DNA of 64,000 bases from assembly GCA_037833965.1 (NCBI GenBank), contig AP031352.1, positions 5,684,501 to 5,748,500 on the forward strand, given 5' to 3'. This stretch comes from Marchantia polymorpha subsp. ruderalis. Lineage: Eukaryota > Streptophyta > Marchantiopsida > Marchantiales > Marchantiaceae. Position 1 is the stretch's first letter; each line of letters opens with the position of its first letter. Made by a program: the position numbers and the translations under genes. A model generated the notes under the pieces. The model saw only the letters and a program-made list of their open reading frames with translations. It was not told the origin of the DNA and did not search any database. This document shows positions 10,138-21,324 of the stretch, piece by piece.

Positions 10138-13100
10138 TGTGTATTCACAACATTGGTATTGCTCAAAGTTCTTTAATTTTGCAAGAGTTTTTATTGTATT
10201 TGTTGGAAAAAAATTGATAAAAACTTTTGCAAAGTGTTGCAATTGATAATCAATTATTGCATTATTACAAGGTTGGTTGAGATTCTCATTGGATGGTTTA
10301 CTAGCAATAAATTTTGAAACTCTGAACAATATATGTGAGTATGTCTTACACTCACTTTAATAACTATCCACACATTTTCCATCACATTTGTACATTGACT
10401 TTTAGTATATATTATTCTAGCAAACGCAAAACACAATTCCTTGATATTGAACGCTTCACAAATTGTTATATGTCTTAGAATTTGTCCAGATGAAACCGGA
10501 AATTGTTAAGTATATTAATTCTCAATTCACTCCACCGGAGAAAGTGAAGATGTTGTGTTCTCAAATTTTGAAACTTTGTGTGGGACCTTAGCTAACAATT
10601 ACAATGCAAAGTACAATGTATATCATTTCACTTCCGACATGTATTGAACTTAAGACAGGTCACTCCACTAAGGAAGTGAACATGCTGGCCTAAAAACTCT
10701 CTACCCATTTTTTGGAACGTTAGATGGAAATTACAATGCCTTCACTGTAGAGTCCATCAGAATCATGCCACAGTCTTCTCTGTAGTGTTTGAGCACAACC
10801 TCAAAGGTTGTGACTCCAACACTACAACTCTCAAAGTCATGCCCCGGCGAGGGCAGGGGAATGCTTGGTTTAGTATTCATTTGTTTTGAGTCATGACCAT
10901 GATAAGAAATGAAACTCGAGAGCATTATGTCAACATTCATTTAGCAATATATGTATTATTCATGCCCTCTGAGCTGGAAAGACATCATGTGCATGAGTTG
11001 AAAAAGTTATTTTGCCTCCAACCTTACTTCAGCTGATTTGAATATTTCAGCCCATGAAGCTTCGCTCATGCTTCAGCTTCTTGACTGCACCTGGTGCCAA
11101 CAAGAGGTACATATATACCCTGTCATGATTCTTCACTCTGGTTACAGACAGTGACTCCGACGTGGTGAAGCTGAAGTTACGTAGTTTGTTCTGAAATACA
11201 TGCAATTCCTACGCAGTCACACCATTTTACAAGACCTAAGATTTGTAGGTCTTGAAAAATATCTCCGCAGTCTACTAGGCTACGAGACTGCTTTTGAGAC
11301 CCGATTTCACGGTACTAGGAAGATGGTGGTCCGGTTGTAGTACGGTTGATTATTATGGAGGGGCTGGGGTCCGCAAAAAGTAAAATCGAATCGGACGTGA
11401 CGGCCGGCCTGATGCTTGGTCCTCTGGAATGCGGCGAACGGGTGTCAGGAATATTATTGTTCACAACGTGCGTATAACTACAGCGCTATGACACTGCTGA
11501 GTTCCATAGAATGATGTCTCGAAAGTGTCTTGTTGATCCATTGAGAAGGCGCTTTCCATACAGCACCCTCGAGATTCCCGTGACTCTATTCAGTAAACAA
11601 ATACCCGTTCCAGCTTGCACCACATGGGTCTCCGGGAAGCGCTGCGAGGAAAGGGAATCCAGGAAGGAGTCAGACTCCAGCGAGTAAAGGGAATCCAGGA
11701 ACGAGTCAGAGTCCAGCGCTCATTTCGCTTCATGCAGCAGTATTCAAAGTTGCGGTGACTCATATGCAAATGTGGTGGACGGTGCGCCACCTGCGCAAGT
11801 CGCAATACGTTGGCCTTCACGCCCATTCCGAAGAATATCCGAGAATTAGCGAGCAAAATGTCCATTAATGTATCCAGAACTTGATTTTACCGTTCGCACG
11901 TAAGGATTTCTATTACTGCAGCCTGGAGATCAATCCCTTCTTAACTAACTCCCTTGCTCGCAGAATTTACGGAAGAAAACCATGCTGCAAGTCAATTTGC
12001 TGGAAGAATCTCTGTTGTTGAACGTCCACACGCAGTCCAACTGTAGGCTCCACTACGCCCCTGCATTTCGGAGCTTGTATGCATTACCATTTATTTTAGA
12101 ATTGAAACTACATAGACTCAGCACTTGGAGACAAATATCAGGCGCTGAATTAGCATGTCAAATCATTTGTGCGAGAGAGATGATGAGTAACGATGATTTC
12201 AGAAGCACCTTCTAAGCAGCACCGGAAGTGTCCACTTCCTGTTTTATTTCCGATTGTGGAATTGAAATGGCAGTATACATGTTATCCGATGGCCCTGTTT
12301 GTCAACCTTCCAAAGAAAGTTTGTAGATCTGACAGCACGGTATCATCTTAGGAAGTGTGCGTTGTTTTAGTAATGCTTACAACCAGCTCCAGAAGCCTGA
12401 TGTGTTCATGTTTCTCATCCGATCTTATATCAAAGGAACTCAGATCAGAGTATGTTCGACGTAGTTCCTCATAGAAGTATGAAGGTTTTGCTCGCGATGA
12501 TCCAATGATGAGAGACAGAAAGAGTCATGGATAATTTCGCTTTCTCCTGGTTTGCTCTGATGCTTATACTGTTCCAAATAGTCCTCTTGAGCGTCAGTTT
12601 GAAGTGCGAAGTGACAAGGTCACCACTACTGTCCCAAAGCATGATTCATGATAACGAAGGAGTCCAGGTGTCGAAGATGACAGAGATTCCCATCCATCTA
12701 GAGAGAAAGCTAGAGGGTTCTAACGGAGATTGAGGGCCGTCAAAAGGTATCAATGCGCGAAAGTCATTATTGTAGGAGAAATTGTGCAGATGTTTTGATT
12801 TATCGGTAAGATGCATTCGAAGTGGAATTAGGCCTCCTAAGGAATCTTCTAAAGTCTCCTGCTCATATAAACAAGCGCCAGAAGCAGATTCAGATCACTT
12901 ACGATTTTCTGAGCTTCACTGATCCGAGATACCACAAGATATTTTGGAGAAGCAGATTCTTGTAGTAGAAATTGCTGACCACCTCACGTCTGAAGTGAAA
13001 GGATTGCATTATGGTGGGTTTACAATTTAAACCTAAACCAAACACTGAGCTTCTTCAGAGACATTATTGCGAGATTGACATGATTTCAAATATTATAAAA

Positions 13101-13165
13101 GACTGCTACTGGTGAAAACTGTAAAGAAAATTTTGCAGTTGTTCATGATGCATGAAGGTTTAATT
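10138..13165. repeat. Local tandem duplication, unit 1 (right part)
   Basis: With 1,680-1,896 this forms one copy of a segment repeated at 13,170-18,310. Matching landmarks include the TTGTTGTGT/TGTGTATTC join, the 'accctcgagattcc' block (11,565 vs 15,240), GAGCAAAATGTCCATTAATG (11,851) and the block near 13,010 that matches 18,164. Divergence is moderate, with many substitutions and indels, so the duplication is old. Short frames such as 11,982-12,215 have a counterpart at 17,215-17,436, but I recognise no protein family. Confidence 0.7.
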
Positions 13166-14296
13166 CTATGCTTAAACTTAAACTTACCTGGAAAAATAAA
13201 ATTTTAAGGGAAAAATTAATTGAAAACTTTTAATTAATGGCTTAATTCCTAATTTCTTCCTCATTCAAGTTGGAAACAAATATTAGAACAAGATACGTGA
13301 TCTGGAAAGCAGATTTGGTAGCAACTGATAATTTACTACACACGGTAGTTTTTTCTTATTGTCTTGATGTTATTTGGTTAGTTTGTTGTGTATTCCCAAC
13401 ATTGGTAGTGACCAAAGTTTTTTAGTTTTGCAAGTGTCATTTAATGTACTTGTAGAAAAATGTGATAAGAACATTTGCCAAATGTTGCGATTGATTCACA
13501 ATTTTTGTATTTACAAGGTCGGTTGAAATTTTCATTGGATGGTTTACTAGGGATATATCTTGATTCTCTGAACAATACACGTGGTATTGTCTTAAACTCA
13601 CTCTAATGACACCAGCACATTGGTACATTGACTTTTAGAATATGTTTTCCTATCAAATGCAAAACACTATTCCTTGATACTGAAAGCTTCACAAATTATT
13701 ACATGTCTTAGAATTTGTATTGATGCAACCGGAAATTGTTCAGTATATTAATTCTCAGTTCACCTCACCAGAGAAAGTGAAGATGTTGGGCTCTCAAATT
13801 TTGAAGCTTTTTGTGGGACCTTAGCTGACAAGTACAACGCACAAAGCACAATGTATAATATTTCACTTCCGGCATGTATGGACTTAAGACAGCTCACTCC
13901 ACTGAGTGAGTGAACATGGCTTGAACACTCTAGATCTTTTTATGGAACCTCAATCTAAAAGTACAATGCCTCCACGGCAGAGCCCATAAGAATCATGCCA
14001 CACCCTTCTCTCTTGTGTTGTAGCACAACCTCAAAGGTTCTGACTACAACATTACAAACATTACAACCCTCAAAGGCATGCCCCCGGCCAAGGCCGGGGG
14101 AATGACTACTGCTCATTCGTTCATTTTGAGTCATGCCCATGTGAAAAATTGAAACTCGAGAGCATTATGTCAACACCCATTTAAGCATGTATGTATTATT
14201 CATGCAATCTGACCTCAAAAGACACCATGTGCATGACTTGAAAAAGTTGTTTTGACTCCACCCTACTTCAGCTGAGTTGAATATTTCAACTCAGCT

Positions 14297-14540
14297 GGAT
14301 CTAGTAAGCAAGTGGTCCGCTTGAGTACGGTTGATTATTATGGAGCGGCTGGGGTCCGGGAAAAGGACAATCGAATCCGATTGCTTTCCAGGCCCGATTT
14401 CCACGGATCTAGTAAGCAGGTGGTCCGTTGGAATACCTTTGATTATTATATAGCGGCTGGGTCCGGGAAAAGGACAATCGAATCCGACTGCTTTTCATGC
14501 CCGATTTCCACGGATCTAGTAATCGGGTGTAAGGAATATT
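14297..14540 (+). repeat. ~108-bp tandem repeat, two copies plus a partial
   Basis: The word GGATCTAGTAA recurs at 14,297, 14,405 and 14,512 (periods 108 and 107). Each full copy holds a GATTATTAT ... GGGTCCGGGAAAAGGACAATC core. Unit 1 of the surrounding duplication has only one diverged copy near 11,330-11,400, so the expansion happened after the segmental duplication. Confidence 0.75.
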
Positions 14541-14607
14541 ACTGTTCACCACGTGCGTATGATTGCACAGCGCTATGACACCGCTGAGTTAGATAGAATG
14601 ATGTCTT

Positions 14608-15200
14608 TGTCACTTCAACCTTGAAGTTCATTTTAGTTTTTTATCTGCGTGTCTAAACGTTTCATCGCACATAAAGTCAACGCGCCGATTTCTGTTACTT
14701 CCGTATCACACATGTGTCAGGTTTTTTTTTTTTCTTTCTTGTAAGTGGAATGTAAGTAACTCAGGTCTCTTAATTTATGGGATTTCCTAACAAAATTTTA
14801 AAATTACCCAAAATTATATTTAGTTTCATACATAAATTATAAAATTCATTCATAAAAAAATCGTGACACAAATAAGATTATGTCACGTTGCCTTTGGCAC
14901 AAGTAAAATTTCGATATACATTATTTGTCTTTATACAGAAATCACTCTCCTAAGTCTATGAAAATTACACGTGATAAAATGAATTAGTATCGAGTAATAG
15001 GGAAATATGACCTCTATTTATTGTCAAATCCCAAAATGAAGACGAATGAATCGATAAATTTTAATTAATATCGTCAGTTTTAACTTACTTAGACCTCGAC
15101 GCGTACCTTCGCTAGTTTAGTATAAAAACGCAAACAGTTTTCTCATTCTCTAACGGGGTAGTGTAGAGATTAGAGTATACAGTAGCAAACTATAACAAAT
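14608..15200. other. ~593-bp block present in only one duplication unit
   Basis: Unit 1 has six bases (CGAAAG) at the matching place, between TGTCT and TGTCTT. Here about 593 bp lie between the same words (14,602-14,607 and 15,201-15,206). The block contains a T-tract near 14,721 and a TATAAAAACG box at 15,121. It could be an inserted element, or sequence lost from unit 1 by deletion between the short direct repeats. I cannot tell which. Confidence 0.4.
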
Positions 15201-15313
15201 TGTCTTGTTCTTACATTGAGAAAGCGGTTTTCCATACAGCACCCTCGAGATTCCAGTAACTCTATTCCATGAACAAATACCCGTTCCAGCTTGCACCGCA
15301 TGGGTCTCCGGGA

Positions 15314-15430
15314 AGCGCAGCGAGGAAAGGGAATCCAGGAACGAGTCAGACTACAACGTAAAGGGAATCCAGTAACGAGTCAGACTACAGCGAGGAAAGG
15401 GAATCCAGGAACGATTCAGAGTCCAGCGCT
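15314..15430 (+). repeat. ~35-45 bp minisatellite, three copies
   Basis: The unit AAAGGGAATCCAG-AACGA-TCAGA recurs near 15,317, 15,360 and 15,396. Unit 1 has two copies near 11,650-11,710. Confidence 0.65.
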
Positions 15431-18400
15431 CATTTCGCTTCATGCAGTAGTATTCAAAGTTGCGGTGACTCATAGGCAAATGTGGTGGACGGTGCACCAC
15501 CTGCGCAAGTCGGAGCACCTTGACAATCCCAAGTCTCAAATTCATGAACCAGGTGGAGATTATCACCACAGTTTCCCATGGTACATGAACCGCAATTTCC
15601 AGGCTCTTCCGGACCATGTTTGATGTTTAGTTCCTGTACTAACCCTTTAGAGGAGTAGCCAAATTGTCTGTAAGGCTCAATTACAGGACGATGGCTTTCT
15701 TTCTGCTTGTCTGAATTTTTCAAGTTCTTTTGGTCTGAATTTGGACGTTGAGATTTTCCCTCGCCTAAAACTGAAACGAAAATGAACATTTCGCATTCTG
15801 CACAACGTTGCCAGGCACGCCGATTCCGTAGAATTTCTGAGGATCCGAGGAAATGTGCAAATGGACATTGAGCAGAAAGTTTGGAATCTTATCATATCTT
15901 ACTGTATCACACAATAGACTATGAATTTTTTCCAAAGACAACCGGGAGTGAGTAAATTCTGTTTCTTCCAATTTGACTGCCCGGTGCAATTGCCAGCACG
16001 ACATATACTTCACTTTTTATCTGCAGTGCCTGTCGGATCGTCTTTTGGGAATGTTTTCCAGGATAGCACATCTTCCCGTCCCTGTCTTTAGACGTGGATA
16101 CTTCCCATGATCCAATTTCTCACTGTCGAAAAAGGTTTCAAGATCAGTGTCGATTAACAGTTGCAGTTAGAAGAGTAAATGCTGGTGGTGATGGGTGACT
16201 TCCTCCAATGTACAGAAGTGAGCAATCCATCTAGAAGGTTTCCTCGAAGTGCTATGGTGGAAACTACAAACCTTTATCCAATCTTCACCACATTTTCGCG
16301 TTTGACATGGGGGACTGAATGATTTTGTTGAGTTCGCAAAGGCGAAAGAATTGAACGTGACTACAGAGAAAGCATGCTAACTTCATGGTGCTAAGATGAC
16401 AGAGTATTCACCACTTTAAAGCTCACCGCATCATCAATCTCGCCATCAGAAACAGGTCTGTTGGCCAGATCTGCAGATCTGCACCACGTTGGCATATACG
16501 CCCATTCCCAAGAATATCCGAGTATCAACGAGCAAAATGTCTATTAATGTATACTATGAAAGACTTTCCTGCACCTGATTTCAGCGTTCGCGCATGTACG
16601 AATTGATGTATTTGTACTTCTGCAGTGTTATCAATCCGGCAGACAACCACGCTGCAAGTCAATTTGCTGGAAGAATCTCTGTTGCTGAACGTCCAGACGT
16701 AGTCCAGCATTACGTTCCACTTCGCCCCTGCACTTCGGAGCTTGTATGAGTTAATATTTATCCTAGAGTTGAAACTACAGAGACTCGGCACTTGGAGAGC
16801 ATAATCAAGCGCTGAATTAGCATGTCAAATCACATGTGCGAGACACGTGATGCAAAGTTATGATTTTATAAGCACCTTTCAAGCAGCACGGAAAGTATCC
16901 ATTTTCCAGCATCACATTCCTGTTTTATGTCCGTTGGTGGAATTGAAAAAATTGGCAGTGTATGATTATCATCAACAGGTCTGTTGGCCAGATCTGCAGA
17001 TCCAGATCACGTTGTCGTGCACGTCGATTCCAAATAAATTCCGAGTATCGGCGAGCAAAATGTCCATTAATGTATCCTATGAATTACTTTCCGGCATCTG
17101 ATTTCAACGTTCGCACGTGTAAAGTTGATGGAATTCTACTACTGCAGCCTGAAGATCAATCTTTTCTGAATTGACTCGCAGAATTTACGGAAGAAATCCA
17201 CGATCAAAGTCAATTTGCTGGAAGAATCTCTGTTGTTGAACGTCCACACGGAGTCCAACTGTAGGCTCCGCTACGCCCCTGCATTTCGGAGCTTTTATAT
17301 TTTTACATCTATCTTAGAAATGAAACTACAGAGACTCGGCACTTGGATAGCAATATCAGGAGCTGAGATCGCATGTCAGATCACATGTGCGAGAGACGTT
17401 ATGATGCAAAGTTATGATTTCATAAACACCTTTTAAGAAGCACTGGAAGTATGCATTTTCCAGCATCACATTCCTGTTTGATTTCCGATGGTGGTATTGA
17501 AAGAATTGGCAGTATACATGTTATCCGATTGCCCTGTTTGTCAATATTTCCAAGAAAGTTTGTAAATCTGACAGCACGGTATCATCTTAGGAAGTGTGCG
17601 TTGCTGTAGTTATTCTTACAACCAGCTGCAGAAGCCCGATGTGTTCAAGTTCGTCATCCGATCTCAGATCGAAGAAACTCACATCAAATCAAAGTATGTT
17701 CGTAATACTTCCTCATAGATATATGAATATTGATAATCATTTAGTTACAAACGCTGATATTGTTATTTGCCATGGAAGTGCAGACAGGTTTGATTCGAAG
17801 AAGCTGGAACAAGATCAAGATGGACCTACTTCGAGACATTTTCTTGTTGAATAAATCCACTTGTTTTACTTCCGCAAACGACTTACGCTAGTACGCGCAA
17901 GGTCGAGCGGCTCGTAAGCTACTATATCAATATAGGAGAGGTTTTTGCTCGCGATGATCGAATGATGAGAGAAAAAAATTAAGCCATGGATAATTTCGAT
18001 ATCTCCTGGTACGCTCTGATGCACATATTATCCCAAAATATGCTGTTGAGCGTCAGTTTGAAGTGCGAACTGACAAGGTCACCACTAATGTCCCAAAGCA
18101 TGATTCTCCGAGAAGCAAATTATTGGAGTAAAAATTGTTGTCTAAAGTGAAGGGATTTCATTATGGTGGGTTTAGGGTTTCAACCTTAACCAAACATTGA
18201 GCTTCATCAGAAACATGACTGCGCTAATGACATGATTAGAAAGATTATTATAGACTGCTACGGGTGAAAACTGTAAGGAAAATTTTGCAGTGTTTCATGT
18301 TGCATAAAGTTTTAAACATATGCTTGTCACTTGCATCATGACATCCAAACCTCTTCAAATTTCTAATATGTCAAAATGCCAGAACTACGACCTTTATTCA

Positions 18401-18469
18401 TGCACTCCTCGCACACCCATGCATGCCCACCTAGTCTCACCTCATATTTCATTTGATACAACTTGAAAA

Positions 18470-21324
18470 ATGCTGATGGTGATGTTCTCCTTGGGTCGGA
18501 TGTGGAGGATCCTGTTCTGGGTGCGATGATCATCAATGGCTTTTATGGTGAAGGTTCCAATGTTGTCCTCGTCGTTCACGATAGCTACCATAATGCAAAT
18601 GATATATGGAATGAGTCCATAGAATTTTCATTCATGATTGGATGGCTCCCTCCGATGGCGTAAGGAAATCACGTTGATACTACTTACCTCGAGTGTTTCG
18701 CGATGGTGACCTGGTACAGTAGTCTCCCGGTTAAGTACGCATTTTTTTGGTACAAAAATAGGGTTCAACCCATGACATGTCGTTCATTTGGTTTATGGTC
18801 AAAAATTGTAACTCCTCCTAGTGGTTGTCTCATACCTGATTAGAAGCGTGAACCTCTAGTGGCTGATATATACTCGTTTAACATTAGAGTCAAATTCTCA
18901 TAGTAGAGAAAAAAGCAAACCACTATTGCAAAATGAAGTATCTTTTTGAGGTTTTAGATTATATTGGACTATAACAGTTAACGTTGCTAGAGTCAATGAT
19001 AATATTTCAAATCACTCTCCAAGAAGCAACACCTTTTACAACTCACTTGGCAATTGAATACGACTTGGCAATTAGAAATATGTGTTGGAGTCCATATATG
19101 AAATCAATAAACTCAATGCAATATTTTTTTATTTGACGGTGTCAATAGATGTTAGAAAAGTGAGATTACAATGTTTTCTCTTTAACTTCATCATACATTA
19201 TCTCAATTTAGCTTTGTGATTTGCTCCGTTTGTGTCATCTTCATGATCAAGTCACTTGCAAGTTCGAGCTCTTCCAATGGAATCATGATTTAGCTCAATT
19301 TCTCTATGATATCAAATAGCGCGGAGTCATTTAGAAGTGTTCATATAAAGTTCCTTTGACATTACACTCAAATCAAACGATTAGGAAGTCAATATTCTTA
19401 AATACGCACCTTCCGGTTAAGTACGCACAGCACTCCCGGGTTCAAAGTGCGTACTTTACCGGGAGACTACTGTATTCTCTTGACGTAAAGCTGCCAGGAA
19501 CCAGTCTGCGAAGGCACCAAGCCACGTACGTGTACGGTATCCCAAACTTCTCGATTGCTCGCCTGACCTTTCGTTTGTCTCCGAACAGACCATCCGTCAT
19601 TCTAAACTCCAGCTCCAACCTGTCGACCTCGATGCCGAATTCTGATGGCAAGAACCTCTGCAAGCGGTAAATATCCATCCAGCACTCTTTAATTCCCACG
19701 TGAGATTCCCGGATAAGTTCGCAAAATTATAATCATAGCGTTCAGGACCGATGGCAGCAACGATGGTCAGTGAACGCTCGAGATGATTTTCCTCGTTCAT
19801 CTATTTGATCTGAAGAGGACGGGTAGAGGATTCTCCTTGAAGAAGCCACATACAATACAGCAAAAAGGTCTTGGATTGGCTTCCGCAACCACTTCAGGCA
19901 GCTTGAACCTCAGCTGTCTATTCCACAGAATAGACAGCTGGGCAGACAGAAATATACGAGGCCTGGCAACTCACCTTGATTGTTCCGGCTTCCGTGGCGG
20001 CCTGGAGGATCTTGATCTGATCGACCAAGCTTGCTCCACCCACCGTCGAGTTCACCACATCCACTTGACGGAATGCGGACACCAGACTCTCGTGATCGTT
20101 TAAGTCTCACTGATTGTCATACATTATAGACAACCTTGAAAATTAGGTGGTTAAGGTTCGCATTTATCTCCACTGAAAACCACTACACCGCTTACACGTC
20201 CATTGCAAGAGTTGAGGTAAAATACTGCGAACTGATCTCAACTCCATTGCAACTCTGCGTGATGTATCATCTATAAAATGGGTTTCAAGGAAGGAAGCAC
20301 GAACGAGGTCTTAAACACGACGAGAAAGCATCGTGTCTGAGACAGTAATCTATGGTCGCCATTGTGTCAATTGCAGCAGAATTTTCTCTGAATTTCCTAT
20401 TCCGTCTAGGGACGAAGGGAAATGTTTTACATTCAGATATTTAGAGACAATTTATGTTTGTTTGGTTGAACCTGGAAGCAATTGTTCAGACTTTGTGGCA
20501 CAGAAAGCATTGTGACACTCGACACCGGTCTCACTGTCATGTTTGCGATGAACGATATAATGACCGAGAATTGAACATTCCATTTGGATGCAGAAGACAG
20601 TTCGGTCAAGACCTCCCAGCCAGCGGTTTGACCAGCGTAGGAGCTGTACACTGATCATCAGAACTGTCGAGTTTGAAGGTTTGAAGAGTTCAATGAAGCC
20701 GTGATTCAGGTGCTTCTTTATCGTGAACCACACTCACTGGGTTCAATCAATGAGTAACAGGGAGAATGAACGGTGGCACATGTTAACAATTTACTCGATG
20801 TTGGGGAGAATGTAAGCAAGTATCAGATTTCCGTCTTGAAGACATATTTGGGATTTAACTGGAAATATTTCACTACTCTGTTTTGCGTCCAGTTCATGAC
20901 ATAACAACCTCACAGATGCTGGATGAAGTATACGAAACACCGACTGCAAACGTAAGTACCAATCGATGGCGCACAAAACGCTGACATTCGATCTCTTTTC
21001 AGCGTAAGTACGTTCTGAAGGATACGAAAGAATTTGTAGCTCTGTGGGTCTAGAGGCTAAATTTGAAGCGCTTTGACCTACATTCCAACTCAGGTAAGAA
21101 CTTTGTCAATAACATTCGGCAGCAGGGATATACAGTACCTTGAGAGCAGTGACTCCAGACTCCTGAAATGACTTTATCAGCTCGGCCTTGGCAGGATCGG
21201 CAGAGATGAGAGATCGAACGAGTATGAAAGTCGGATGCCCTTGTTTTACACTGGCCTTGCACACATTCTTCCCAATGTAACCCGTGGCACCAATAATCAA
21301 CACTTTGGACTTAGTAATGGCCAT
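18470..21324 (-). pseudogene. Isoflavone reductase/PCBER-like NmrA-family reductase, broken
   Basis: Members of this family are NADPH-dependent cytosolic reductases of phenylpropanoid and isoflavonoid-type substrates. Exon 1 (21,324-21,139) encodes an N-terminal Rossmann motif, VLIIGATGYIGK (GxxGxxG), then GHPTFILVR and a GVTALK end at a GT donor. Exon 2 (about 20,106-19,975) carries NDHESLVSAFRQVDVV, then VDQIKILQAATEAGTIK at a GTGAGT donor. Exon 3 (from 19,657) gives RFLPSEFG and IPYTYVA, and continues beyond a MITE (18,717-19,472) to a GAG|GTAAGT donor at 18,688. Exon 4 (about 18,600-18,470) gives DEDNIGTFTIKAIDD and ILHIRPKEN. Defects: a TGA directly precedes the exon 2 homology, about 2 nt are missing after YTYVA, the MITE interrupts exon 3, and the C-terminal ~80 residues are not found. 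Family assignment is strong; exon edges are approximate. Confidence 0.8.
18717..19472. mobile_element. Pogo/mariner-type MITE with TA duplication
   Basis: The left end CAGTAGTCTCCCGGTTAAGT and the right end (reverse complement CAGTAGTCTCCCGGTAAAGT) are terminal inverted repeats of about 25 bp with one mismatch. They are flanked by TA dinucleotides (18,715-18,716 and 19,473-19,474). The 756-bp interior has no transposase. The right end also has a subterminal inverted copy of the TIR word (CCGGTTAAGTACGCA near 19,403-19,417), which forms a local hairpin. TA target sites and CAGT termini fit Tc1/mariner-pogo elements. It sits in exon 3 of the reductase pseudogene. Confidence 0.8.

Larger units (their letters stand above)
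13170..18310. repeat. Local tandem duplication, unit 2
   Basis: Second copy of the 1,680-1,896 + 10,138-13,165 segment. It lacks the family B LTR, so 13,380-13,400 is the empty site. It differs by a ~593-bp block at 14,608-15,200, by expanded tandem repeats at 14,297-14,540 and 15,314-15,430, and by an internal re-duplication in which 16,495-16,960 and 17,020-17,500 are both related to 11,820-12,240 of unit 1. Confidence 0.7.

Noticed and set aside
14602..15206. TGTCTT as a 6-bp target duplication for the 593-bp block
   Set aside because: Unit 1 has the same two words (about 9 bp apart) without the block, so they cannot be taken as a duplication made by insertion.
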